Origin: Massospora cicadina
Lineage: Eukaryota; Entomophthoromycota; Entomophthoromycetes; Entomophthorales; Entomophthoraceae
NCBI GenBank assembly: GCA_022478985.1
Contig: JAKSZP010004222.1
Coordinates: forward strand, 52,875-116,874
DNA: 64,000 bases
Direction of reading: 5' to 3'
The position numbers were made by a program, and so were the translations under genes. Positions 11,066 through 21,775 of this stretch are shown here, one piece after another (position 1 is the first letter of the stretch; each line of letters starts with the position of its first letter). The notes below the pieces were generated by a model. The model was not told the DNA's origin. It searched no databases and saw only the letters and a list, made by a program, of their open reading frames with translations.

Positions 11066-11559
11066 TCTCTTCTGGTGATTTCTGCTGATGATTCCAGATC
11101 TCTGCATTTTGTTTGCTATGACTCCTTTGGCTCATGCATCCTGCCATGCTCTAATTCATCGTTATTTTTTTCAAAAAGACAAATGTATATTTGCACCAGA
11201 ATCTTAAGTGTTTCTGATGCCCATAACAAGCTGCTTTGCACAGATCTGATGCCCTCGCCTTATCTTTGACACCTAGCTGAGGCTTTAAATGGGGTTCTGT
11301 CAGGATTCTCCCTTTATTAGGGGAAACTTCATCTAGGGGTTGCAACTTGCCTATTGGCAAATGCCGAATTGGGCTCCCCTTTGACTTGGATTAAGTCCAG
11401 TTAAAAGTATTGGGGATTGACCCCAATAGTATTTAATATTATTTAATATCTCAATTTGTCACTGGTAACTAATGCCAAGGATGTCAAACAATCAATTGTG
11501 TTGTAGAAAATTTCATCTCGATGCTAAAACCCAATTAAATAGCCCTTTTAGGATTCACT

Positions 11560-11810
11560 GGCAAATTCTCCAAGGATAAACTCAATCCCCATATTTAATA
11601 ATAGTATTTTATATATATCCTTAATGACAACCAATGCTAACATCTCCCTTACCCTTGGCACTTATTGCCTAGCTCCCATTACCTATATATCCCAAATAAT
11701 CTTTTTCTGATCCCACTTTAGCTTCAAGGTCCTATAAATACCTCAAGTCTTTATCTTAATACACCTATCAGTTCTCACCTACTCCAGTTCCACTTGTAGC
11801 TTTCACAGGA
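11560..11810 (+). repeat. LTR-like remnant, partner of 9,261-9,500
   Basis: It contains ATCCCACTTTAGCTTCAAGG, CTATAAATACC and a CTTTATCTTAAT block similar to the left copy. CTATAAATACC looks like a TATA box. It lies just upstream of the gypsy-C integrase remnant, so it may be a separate solo LTR. Confidence 0.35.
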
Positions 11811-11839
11811 CTTAGGGACTACTAAGTCGCTTGGGGCTT

Positions 11840-12569
11840 TGGGACCCTGAGTCAACATAGGGCTGGTTAGGAGTTGCTCACAGTGGCCTGACAGATGCCC
11901 CAAAGTCCTTTTTTGTAACAGGGGAAAAACTTCACTCCTAGAGTTTTCAAGATGATAGCTACTTCCTTGGGGGCACAACAGCTCTTTTTGGCCCTATAAT
12001 TCATATACAGATGGTACCGTTGAAAGAGAAAATGGAGACTTGGTATCCATACTGCAAAAATGGCACATCTGAATCTACACTACAATCAGTTTCTGCCTAG
12101 TGTCTTATATTTTATTGCATTAAATATTACAGGATACTAAAAATATCTCCTTTCCAAATTCTATATGGGTGAGAGCCTGGGATACCCTCTCTATTAGCCA
12201 AAGATTTCTTTTATGGTAATTTTGGATGATACTGACAAGGCCATGAGGAGGTTGGCCTGACAAATCACTCAGTTAAAATCTGAAGCTATGGTTAATCTAG
12301 CTAAAACGGTCATTAAAGAGGGACAGGCTGCTAATAAGATTAGACCACCTTTGCCCACCTTCCAAATCTTTGTTTAGGTATTTTACTACCATAATTGTAT
12401 TACAGCTTTAAGTGAGAAGCTTGTAACCATTTGGGAAGGACCTTTGTCATCATTTATAAGAGGGGTGAAGAATATTTGATCAAGATTCTTACTACAGGAG
12501 TTACTACTAACTGATACATGGATCGTTTCTTGAACCTTTATACTCCCCTAACATTATTAAAGGGTTTAT
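11840..12569 (+). pseudogene. gypsy-C integrase, C-terminal part
   Basis: A plus-strand translation broken by stops gives a core remnant (RCPKVLFCNRGKTS) near 11,890-11,930, YNSYTDGTVERENGDL at about 11,995-12,040, and SPF-YG-like sequence at about 12,140-12,180. A C-terminal segment includes IKEGQAANKIRPP, then LVTIWEGPL near 12,420-12,450. The last part keeps YLIK-G-type residues and ends just before the LTR at 12,570. The order is that of a Ty3/gypsy integrase. The rest of this element's pol is not found upstream; it was deleted or displaced by the repeats at 9.2-11.8 kb. Confidence 0.65.
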
Positions 12570-13345
12570 TGTCAGACAATTACATATTTGAATAAGTGAG
12601 AAGAGTATTCAAAGGTAAGTAAGGTAATTAGTATGCAATTTCCCAGTACAATTCTTGATGAAACCACTTATGACAGAGTAATACTTCTACTCCTAATCTA
12701 CAGCTGATTTTTTTAGATTTTAGGACGCCAACTTCTTCAAATCATTGTTGAAATACCCCAACTCACTGGGAAGTCCGCCCAAGCACCAGCTTGAATTTGG
12801 TGCAAGTTCCTAAGAAAACCACCCCCTTTTATAGAACTGAAGAGGGTATAGGGGGTAATAATATTTTTCCAATCAATAACCAACTAAAAACCCTGGTAAT
12901 CGGCCAAATTGCTTCATTTTATAGGTGGCTGATTGGCGCAGTTATATTAAAATTCTGCCACATGGTTATGTTATCCCAGCCAATGATCCAACCACCACCA
13001 TGAAGCACTGCCAAGGCAGAAAGAATCTCAAGGGTCCTGATTGGCTTAATTCTCATTTACCTAAAATCATGCAACCTCACACCTATTCTGAATTCTGCTG
13101 CCCTTCTTATTTTTAGCCCCAACTTATCTTGAATACAAGGAGTCAAAAAATAGTAGGGTATTGCTTTTTACACCAGATTTTGAGATATAATTAAAATCTC
13201 TAAAAAAGAAAGTATATTTGTAATTTATTTACCCCTTTAACACAAAACTAGCACAGTTATCAAGAATCTAGGACTCCCCTACTATGAAATTGTTGAGATC
13301 CTGGGCCTAAGTATCTGAGAACAAATAAACTTGCCAGGATTCCAA
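12570..13345 (+). repeat. gypsy-C 3' LTR
   Basis: It begins TGTCAGACAATTAC straight after the integrase and an AAAGGG-containing tract that could be a polypurine tract. It aligns with the 770-bp solo LTR at 41,781-42,550, which begins TGTCAGACAACAG. Both share ACCCCCTTTTATAGA, GGCTGATTGG, a TTAAAATTCT block and a terminal GCCAGG. The length agrees with the solo copy. The right edge is set by that comparison. Confidence 0.6.
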
Positions 13346-15237
13346 AAAACTATAAGCAGATATAAGAAGGAAAAACATCAGAATTGCTTAGAATTTTTAA
13401 AGATGAGATGGAATTTAAATTCTATTTCAGATCTGAAAGTCTAAATATATAGAATCAGAGAATATTCAAGTGGTAACCAAATAATCAAATATATAGCTCA
13501 TCAAGTCAATTTATGGAACTCAAATTCAAATTTGATAGTATAAATTTGATTGAGTCAAGTTTTTCTCATCTAGATAAAAGCATATGCACTGATGTACAAG
13601 TACTGTTCATCAAATTACATCATAAGATCTGAATTAGAGACATAAAATTTATTATTTGAATTCATCCATGAACTATAAAAACCTTCTAGGGTATCATATA
13701 ACTAACCAATGGCCATGCAAATACTCTATCATATGGCAAAAGTCACCTTGAATTTATTCATATTTCCCAATACATCATTTCTAGAATCTATTAAAGGCTT
13801 AATATAATTACTATCATATAAAATATTCAATGTTATCAAATATATTAACCATTTTCTTATATTTCAACGTGGCTTAACTTTAGTTTTCACTATTTTGGAT
13901 TACTTTAGACATTAGTCCTTTAAATCTATATGTTGTAGTTCTCAATAAGAAAACAAATTTGAGCTAATACTTCAAGTAGAACCATCAAAATTGGTAGATG
14001 GCTGCCAATAGGGTTAGGGAGTTTTTAAACACATTTAATTAATTAGAAAAGTACTAAACAACTTATCTGTAACAATAATAGTAATGTAACCTATGCTAAA
14101 CAGTATAAAAATCTTATTATCTAAGACCATTTGCTTCAATTAATTTAGTATAGTTTTACATTGGTATATAGCTATTAATAAGTTTAGGAAGAAATTGAAC
14201 TTACCAACTTATCTTGATAACTAGCAAAATGCATAGCAAAGGCATTAGATCTATTAGATCAACCAAAAATCACTAACCACTTGGCCAAAACATACTGATC
14301 CTATAAGATCAGTTAAATAACTGCTAGACCAAACTAATTAAATCTACCAAATTAGCTAAAAAGTTTCAACCACTTAACCAAAACCAATTAAATCCAACAT
14401 ATCAGTTGAAACTAACCAGACTGCAATCTAAAGTCTGAAGCAAAATTGATGCAAAAATAGAATCTGATAGGCATATCATGATGAATCATCCAGAACACTT
14501 CTTTATATGTTATAAATTAAATTTATAAAATAACCAAAAAAGCCAACCATATTAATAAACTCTTGAATTGATTGAACAACAGAATAACTAAACCATTAAT
14601 CAAAGTGATGGTAATGCTGAAATGATGCTGAAACCAAAATATTACAAATGTCTCAAATTAACATGAAAAGTTGTAAAAATGACACTGAGATAAGGTTTTT
14701 CCAATCAGATTAAAAGCTGGATACCATAAATGATGTTTAAAACTTGGTTCATCTCATAAACTTAATTTTGCAACTGTTATGACCTGAATAGGGCATAGAT
14801 TGTTTTTATAAAGAGGTTCACAGCTCAAACTTAGCTTAATAAGAAGCTTTTTAGATTAAGACTTAGTGTATAAATTTAAGAATATTTTTTTAAATATAAT
14901 CATCAGTAAAAAACAATTTTCTATGCATATTTTGGTATAAATTCAAAAGATCAGTTTAATTTTAGATAATGTTATCAATTAGTGCCACCTCAAGAGAAAT
15001 CAAACTACAAAAAAAGAAATTTAGAGAGATATAAGAAAGTGAAATAGATTTCTATGCTCCAAGTGAAAAATCAATTTAATTTGTCAAGTACTTTCCAGCT
15101 TAAAATATAGGGTGAATAGGAAATCTCTTACTTAATTGATAAACGGATAATATATAATTATGGTTGTTATAAAAATTTTTAAGAGTTAAGAGTCAGTAAA
15201 TTCTTAATATTTTTTTTTGCATAAATCTTGACAAACA
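13346..15237. other. AT-rich DNA without recognisable genes
   Basis: I see no coding similarity on either strand. The part at 14,090-14,900 belongs to the dispersed repeat described separately. This stretch and 42,752 onward were one continuous sequence before the chromovirus inserted at GCCAG. Confidence 0.5.
14090..14900 (+). repeat. AT-rich dispersed repeat, second copy
   Basis: It is collinear with 1-800 in short blocks (TAAGACCA, TTGGTA-ATA, AAGTTTAGGAAG, CACTTGGCCAAAAC). The divergence is large. No coding capacity or terminal structure is visible. Confidence 0.35.
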
Positions 15238-15242
15238 GCCAG

Positions 15243-16123
15243 TATCATAATTGAATGTCATGTTATTAGGTACAGATTGTAAAAATAAAGCAAAACGTGA
15301 AGAGGCCAAGAGGAACAAGTTAATGAGCCTGCCTGACCTGAAGCACACCCTGTATTAACGTTAATAAGGGAAAAATATGCTAAGTTGGTTTTGGGGGTGC
15401 ACATGATGGACACAGGGGCGTTACATCATTGGCCTTGCAGTGCACCACTTATTTATTAATTAAGGATGGTAAACTACATTTGCTAGGGAAGCAGGGCTTT
15501 TAAACAAATTAAAGTATCATATTGCCAATTATGGCAAAATACAATTGCAGTCAATAACCCAATTGTGAGTGTAATTGAGCTATATTACCACAAAGAATGG
15601 GTTTTACGCTTATTGATTGGATTGGGAGCAGTGCATCACCTGATGGAAATTGATACTTCTGATTATTTATAATTGAGTGTTACAAAACCAACCTTCTTTG
15701 TTGGTTATCTAATTTTAATTAAACTTTGTTTGTGTTACCTTTCCAGATGGTCCTTTGGTCTGATCTTGACTTCAACAAGGAGGTTTATAACAAGATATGT
15801 CATTATGATTTGTATAAAGTAATAATGTACTCTGGTGCAAACCTGGGAAAGCCTGGTCCACTTCTGATCGAGGCGCCCAAGCACCCTGACACCAATTTGT
15901 ACTTGGTATGGACTCCTCCCTGAGGATCCAACCAAGTTCTGGCATTTTTAAGGTATTTAATTACTTATACAATCCTATTCACCCCGTCCTTGTGTCTCTT
16001 GTGCACTGGCACCTTTTGGTTGCACTATTCCCTTTCCTACTAGTGACTAGTTCCCTGGTTGTGTGACTGTACATTCCTCACTACTTCTCAGGGAACAAGA
16101 GAGTTACAGACACTCTCATGACT
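15243..16123 (+). repeat. Chromovirus 5' LTR (881 bp)
   Basis: The first 20 bases (TATCATAATTGAATGTCATG) align with the 3' LTR start TGTCACGGTTAAATGACATG. Most differences are G-to-A or C-to-T, as expected from methyl-cytosine decay. It shares long blocks with the 3' LTR, including about 90 near-identical bases around 15,555-15,644 and 41,400-41,490. It ends near ATGACT, the equivalent of TTGACA in the other copy. Confidence 0.8.
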
Positions 16124-16474
16124 TTAGTCAAACAGCCCTTTTACTATAAGTGCATGAGAATTATCCATGTGGGGCTCTCCTTGAGGGTTAATTAGGTGCT
16201 CTGGTCATTTGTCATGATATTATGATGCTCACCACAGTATCTTTGTTTGATTTATTGGTAATGCATCTCAGCGTTATTTTCACTACCATTAACTGGGAAG
16301 TGCCCACCCTTCCTACTCATACCTGTCAAACAATTACAAGTCCAATGTTAGAAAAGAGTAGTTTGGATGAAAATAATATGTATATTGACCAAAAGACCCT
16401 GGTCAATTCTTGATAGAACCCCTCAAATTGGAGTAGCATTTCTAATAGTTATCAGGCCAAAAAATAGAGTTTGG
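16124..16474 (+). other. Chromovirus leader before the LINE-A1 insertion
   Basis: This is the untranslated or early gag region, which continues at 21,776 on the far side of LINE-A1. No clear primer-binding site is recognisable. The last 16 bases, AAAAAATAGAGTTTGG (16,459-16,474), are one copy of the LINE-A1 target duplication. Confidence 0.5.
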
Positions 16475-16569
16475 AAACTTTTCTTTCTCGTTGCAAACAC
16501 TTTTGCAACCTATTCAATTCAAGACTAAATCTAGTTTGATAATCTCATAGAGGAGATTAGTCTGCGCCC

Positions 16570-17982
16570 ATGTCTGGGAGCAGTTGGGCAAGCAAGGCAA
16601 GAGGAGCAGGCGGAAGGCCCACAGCCTCTAACGTTCAAAAACGCCCCAGAGAATCTGGTGGAATAGAAAAAAATCTAAAAAAACTGGCGGTCACAATTTC
16701 CCCAGAGATACTCGCGTGGCAAGCACAATGCAACCAGTACATCAACACGCCACACTCCCAGCCACTTTTGTTGGTGGAATTCAGAGTCCGTGTGTATCTA
16801 GACATCAAAAAATGGCCTTATGGGAAAAATTTTGTGAAGATGTACACAAAATTTTCCTGACCGCGGTGTACGTTGCACCTCACTCCATGTCACGCGGTTG
16901 GCTGGACCTAGGTTTCAAAAGCAAAATAGCAGTAGATGAGGCTGCAGCGGTGTGCATAGTGGTCAACCTCCCCAAAGGGCAATGGGTTGTTGAAACCAAA
17001 TGCACCAGATGGACAAAATCAAACCAAATTTTCCTCACGTTAGACTTCTTGCCTACTATGGTAAAACGTTATATCTTGGAGCAACACCTGAAAGATGGTC
17101 TCGCCATATATGGCGAAATACAATCTTTCAAAATGCAATGATTCACACTGATGCCACACCTGTGCACTGGCAAAGCCATCGCAGTTCTGACCCCAACTGA
17201 GGAGATTGCAAAGGACCTAACCCAGATCCTACACTCCACCTTTATCGACATCACAGGGCATACCACCCACCCATTCTGGGTAACCGTGGACAGCGCGCCC
17301 CCCATTTGCACCCACTGTGACGCGTTTGGTCATAAGGCACATGCATGCCCCATCAAGGAGGGCGTCACATTCCAAGAGCACCCCTCAGCAGCCATGGCCA
17401 GTGGAGAGGCGCACTACGAACCAACCACAAGCACCAAGGAGGCTTTCCTGTGGGGAGCACAAGGCTGCTACCTATTGGTAAAGCCCATCTCCCCACAGGA
17501 GTGGAAAAAGGCCAAGAAGGCCCGGAGGGCTGCAGCCAAGGAAGCGGCCAAGGCCACCACCACCATACTACACTCACAACGCCAGGAGGACATGGAGACC
17601 TTCGCAGCAGAAGCAACTCAGGAATCCATTACCCAATCAGATTGGGAGGCCCATGCCGAGCGGGCCACTCAATCTGAGGATCTGATGGGAGATTTGATCT
17701 CACCCAATTGCTGCACCCAAGCTCCAGTCAAAACTGACTTGGGACCTATCCCAACCAAAAATTTTTTTTGCCCCACTTGACGGTGCACCAAACTTATCCA
17801 CACCACAAAAAATTCGTCCAACGTTGGGAAAACAAAAAGCGAAGGCCAATGCCAATGTGACTCTTTCCACAAAAATTAACAAAAACCCTGATAGCGTTGC
17901 TGCTAACACCCGCGCTGCTGTGAAAGCCCGTGGGGACCTGGAAGAGGCTGGTGGGCCTGGGGGCCCACCCCCTCACACCTAA
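16570..17982 (+). pseudogene. LINE-A1 ORF1 (RNA-binding gag-like protein)
   Basis: ORF1 proteins coat the LINE RNA. Translation begins MSGSSWASKARGAGG at 16,570, shifts frame near 16,850, continues as SRGWLDLGFKSKIA and WVVETKCTRWTKSNQ, has a stop near 17,140 and reopens at 17,151. A zinc knuckle, CTHCDAFGHKAHAC (C-x2-C-x4-H-x4-C), is at 17,307-17,348, preceded by HPFWVTVDSAPPI. An Ala/Lys-rich segment follows, then a Gly/Pro tail. After a shift near 17,765 the frame ends at TAA 17,980-17,982, nine bases before the in-frame ORF2 ATG. Copy A3 has the same start and architecture; copy A2 has an ATG followed at once by a stop. Confidence 0.85.
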
Positions 17983-17988
17983 GGTGCA

Positions 17989-20900
17989 ATGGGGGAAACC
18001 TTCACTCTAAGGACGCTGAATATCGCCGGACTCAAGGCCTCCCCATCCCAGGCTAGGAAACTGAGTTTTTTACAAACCAATTTACCTGTGGATATCCTGG
18101 CCATCCAGGAGTCCCACTGTCCACGAGGTTCTGAGGAAGCTTGGAAAACAATGCTCCTACCATCCCTATCCTTTTGGTCAAAGCACTGTGGGGGTGCTAA
18201 TTCAGAAAAACAATTTTTTCAAATTCACATCCTCAGAAACATTCCTAAATGGTTGAGTGCTCGCTGTCACCTTCTTGTGGGCCGACGTTATGCACACAAT
18301 CGTCAACATTTATGTCCCAAATGGTGCACATGAGCGTCGGGAATTTTTCTCATTGGTCAAATCCCTCCCGCTACCCCCCAATTCTTTCCTAATTGGTGAC
18401 ATGAACTGTTGACTAACCTCACCAACAGACCGGTGGCCGCCCTCACCCCACGCCCCACAGGGTCACATAGAACTACGCATTCTAAAAGCCACCCTTGGGT
18501 TAATGGATGCGCTGCCACAACATGCCCCACTGCTCGAAAACATGACGTGTCCCCACATCCACAACAGCCAATTAAGGTCCATGACCTGCATCGACCTTAT
18601 TCTAACACTGGCAAAATTCCAACCCCACATTTCCCACTTCAAAACAATGAAAATGGAATTCTCTGACCACTGACTGGTCTCAATAACATACCACTTACCC
18701 ATCACAGTTGCAAAGGCCCCACATTAGTGCAAAATCCGCCCCCTGAGCTTGTGTCACCAGGATTTTCCATGTGGGTGGAAGAGGCAACTTTGGTGAAATT
18801 GTTTGTTGCACCGTTTTGCGCGGACCCCATTTCCACATGGGCAACCTTCAAAGAAAACACAATACGCCACTATTGCCATCTCTCCTCCAGACGCTCATGA
18901 GCCACATTGGCGGTTATCTCGCGTGCGCTGGTGGAATTGGCCCACTTGGAGTCCAACATTTCAGCCACAGGATATAGCCCTGCATGGGGCCAGAAGTGGG
19001 CGGAGGCAGCCCCCACCTCAATGCACTAGAAAGGCAACACAAACATCAGGTTTGTGTCCAATACAGGGCCACATGCATCACTAAAGGCGACAAGTGCACC
19101 GCATACTTCTTTAAAAAATTTTTTGCACCACGCCAGAGTGTGGCCTGCACACAGGTGTGAAGATCGGATAATTCCATTGTGGACACACCAGTCAAAGTGA
19201 CAATCGAAATGCAAAGATATTACTCCGAGTTATACCGAGCTGAACCAATTCAGCTGGCCAAAATGGCGGAATTTCTTGACTGAGCTCATATCCGCACCAT
19301 TTTCTGATACCCAGAAATAATGAATTTAATTACTCCGAATGAATTATGGACAGCCATTTATGGTGCGCCAAACTAAAAATGCCCAGGCCCAGATGGCATT
19401 CCATATGAGTTCTACAAAAAATATTTTAAATATTTATCCCCATTGCTGCTAGCCTCACTCAACCAAAGCCTATTGGAAATGCGCCTCCTACCAGGAGGAC
19501 ATGAGGCCTTTACTGTCACACTCTTCAAGAAAGGGGATAGGCTTGACTTAGCCAACTGGCGCCCCATTTCTCTAACAAACACAGACACAAAAATTTTAAC
19601 CAAAATCATGGCTAACCGTTTAGGGACTGTAGCATCTGCCAACATCTCCCCAGAACAATTCAGTTTCATCCCCAGAAGGTCGATTTATGATAACGTGCAC
19701 TCTGTGGCTAATGTGTGTCAGTCCACAGCCTCTGGGGCACTTGTATTCTTGGACCAACAAAAGGCCTATGATAGAGTAAACTGGGAATAACTAAGGGCCT
19801 GCCTCCATCAATTCCGCCTACCCCCCAATTCATAAACTGGGTGATGCTGCTCACAGAATCTGCGACAATGGCAGTGTGTGGCCCAGGCTTCCTATAGAAG
19901 TAGTCCGCCCTCAAAGGGGCCTGCGACAAGGGGACCCCCTCAGCCCACTCTTATACAACTTCAGCCTTGACCCACTACTGCGAAATGTGAATGCCCACCT
20001 CACTGGGGTCCATGTGCCAGGCCAAACCCCAGTCAAGATAATGGCATTTGCAGATGATTGCGTGGTGGGGGTGTCTAATAACAAAGATGCACGCGCGCTT
20101 GAAGCCCTCATCCAGGAATATTCCCGGGTAAGCAACGCGGCACTGAACGCCTCCAAAACCAAAACATCCTCCTTGGTCAGTTTCAGAACTGCTGGGCCCC
20201 AGCAAGTAGTTCCCAACCCGGCCCATCTGCTCGCCCACGTCCACGCCTTACTAACTCAACACACACCGCTCCAATGGTGCTCCCCTTTGTGCCACATCCT
20301 ACCATAGGACCAGTACGCCATCTGGGCGTGTGGATGGAGGCAGGCGGATACGCGTCAGCAGTAATGAAGTGCCATATACTGGACAACGTGACAAAGCGAA
20401 TCGCCTCTCTCAGAGCCCACCCTACTACCCTCACTGGCAGGGTTGTTCTTACCAACTCTATGCTCCTATCCAAAGTCTGGTTTGGAGCCCACGCCATCCC
20501 CTTCTCCCCAAGCTTCTTCAAATCCCTGTATGCTTTGCTGCAAGGATGGCTTTGGTCAGGCCGCCCTCCACCAGTATGGCTAGAGGTCATGTTTGGCCCT
20601 CATCATCAAGGTGGCATGGGCTTGCTTGACTTCAAAGCCCATGCGGCCAAGATCTTGGGCACCTGAATCGCGGCTATCACTGCTCCTACACTCCCATCCC
20701 AAAACTGGCCCCGCGCGGCCTGCTCCAACTTCTCCCAAGCCTTGGGCCTCAACAATCCATCAAACCCCCACTCCCTGATGAAATACCTCGAATCACACAC
20801 ATTGGCCACAGGTCCACATGGGACGAAAACCCACTACAAATGAATCCTACTCTCCATGCGAAGCACAGAGTGGAGAATTCGTATTAGTGGACATACAACC

Positions 20901-21503
20901 CAAAGAGGCCGCCCCTCTCCTCAGTTCACACAAGAGGTACAGGGGCTACCCATCCATGATGGCGTGATCCCCATTTGACCCCATGTCCTATCCAGGGTGG
21001 ACTACCTGGACATGATGGACATCCCTTATTCCACTGAGACCCAAAAGACTATCTGGAAATACGCACACCATCCTCTGTTGCAGCCTCAAGTCCGCTCCCA
21101 TGTGTGGCGCTGCCTGAGGCGGGTGTATCATACAGCTGAGCGCTCTAACACTTTACACTCATCCTGCGTCATGTGTGGCCAGTATGGAACGCTGTTTCAC
21201 CGCCTGGAGAAGTGCCCCACCTCTAAAGTGATATGGCGCGAAGTCCAACGTCTGCTAGGCCAGGATCAAACGCATCCCTTCAGTCTGTCAAGAGATATGT
21301 TTGCTTCATCAATGGCCTCCCCCTTCCCACCCTCCCTCTGTGCTCTGGTGGTTGCAATCGCCATGTGGACTATCCACACGATTGTCTTGGATGCCATCGC
21401 TGGCTCCATCCCCACCCTCCCAGAAGCTGTCCACAGATTCTGGTCTCATTTGGTGGACCACTTTCAAGCGTGGATGTTTGGATATCTCCCACTGCGTCGC
21501 TGA
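17989..21503 (+). pseudogene. LINE-A1 ORF2: endonuclease, RT and zinc-binding domain
   Basis: ORF2 nicks the target and primes reverse transcription there. It begins MGETFTLRTLNIAGLK; the APE-type endonuclease shows LNIAGLK and DILAIQESHCP near its N-terminus. The RT covers about 19,440-20,670: FKKGDRLDLANWRPISL, VFLDQQKAYDRVNW (motif A), RQGDPLSPLLYN (motif B) and AFADDCVVGV with FADD at 20,047-20,058. The C-terminal zinc-binding domain has CVMCGQYGTLFHRLEKC at 21,165-21,214. The frame ends at 21,503. Stops near 18,410, 19,280 and 19,788 and several shifts disable it. The FADD catalytic box is intact. Confidence 0.9.
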
Positions 21504-21734
21504 CAGCTGGTCTCCTCCTGGTTCCCAGTCTGGTTCATCAAATCAGACCCCTTCCTCCACACGTGCTCAATAGTGGCTATGGCTCCTTCACACGTTCCCT
21601 CCCCTCCCCATAAGTGGCGTTCCCGCTGGCAACAAGAGATAGCATCGCTTCTCTGGGGTGCCTCCCCTGGTACTAAGTTTTGTCTCTTCTGAGTCATATT
21701 TGGAACTGTCCATCCCATGGTTGGCCTTCCCCGC

Positions 21735-21759
21735 AATAAATTTAAAAATTTAAAAATTT
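21735..21759 (+). repeat. LINE-A1 3' tail: AATAAA and TTTAAAAA repeats
   Basis: After AATAAA the element ends in about three TTTAAAAA units rather than a pure poly(A). The A3 copy has a similar but shorter tail, and A2 ends almost directly after AATAAATTT. The tail therefore varies in unit number, as in LINEs that end in short tandem repeats. Confidence 0.75.
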
Positions 21760-21775
21760 AAAAAATAGATTTTGG

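Larger units (their letters stand above)
16475..21759 (+). mobile_element. LINE-A1, near full-length non-LTR retrotransposon
   Basis: A 5,285-bp element is bounded by a 16-bp duplication with one mismatch, AAAAAATAGAGTTTGG at 16,459 and AAAAAATAGATTTTGG at 21,760. It starts with ACTTTTCTTTCTCGTTGC, carries ORF1 with a CCHC knuckle and ORF2 with APE endonuclease, RT and zinc-binding domain. It ends in AATAAA followed by TTTAAAAA repeats. The domain order fits a fungal Tad-like LINE. Two sister copies lie at 33,523 (minus) and 56,056 (plus). ORF1 and ORF2 contain stops and shifts, so it is not functional as written. Confidence 0.9.

Noticed and set aside
20183..20590. 135-codon open frame antisense to LINE-A1 ORF2, and similar antisense frames in A2 and A3
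   Set aside because: These arise because the GC-richer LINE has few stops on the opposite strand. The RT and zinc-binding motifs are on the sense strand.
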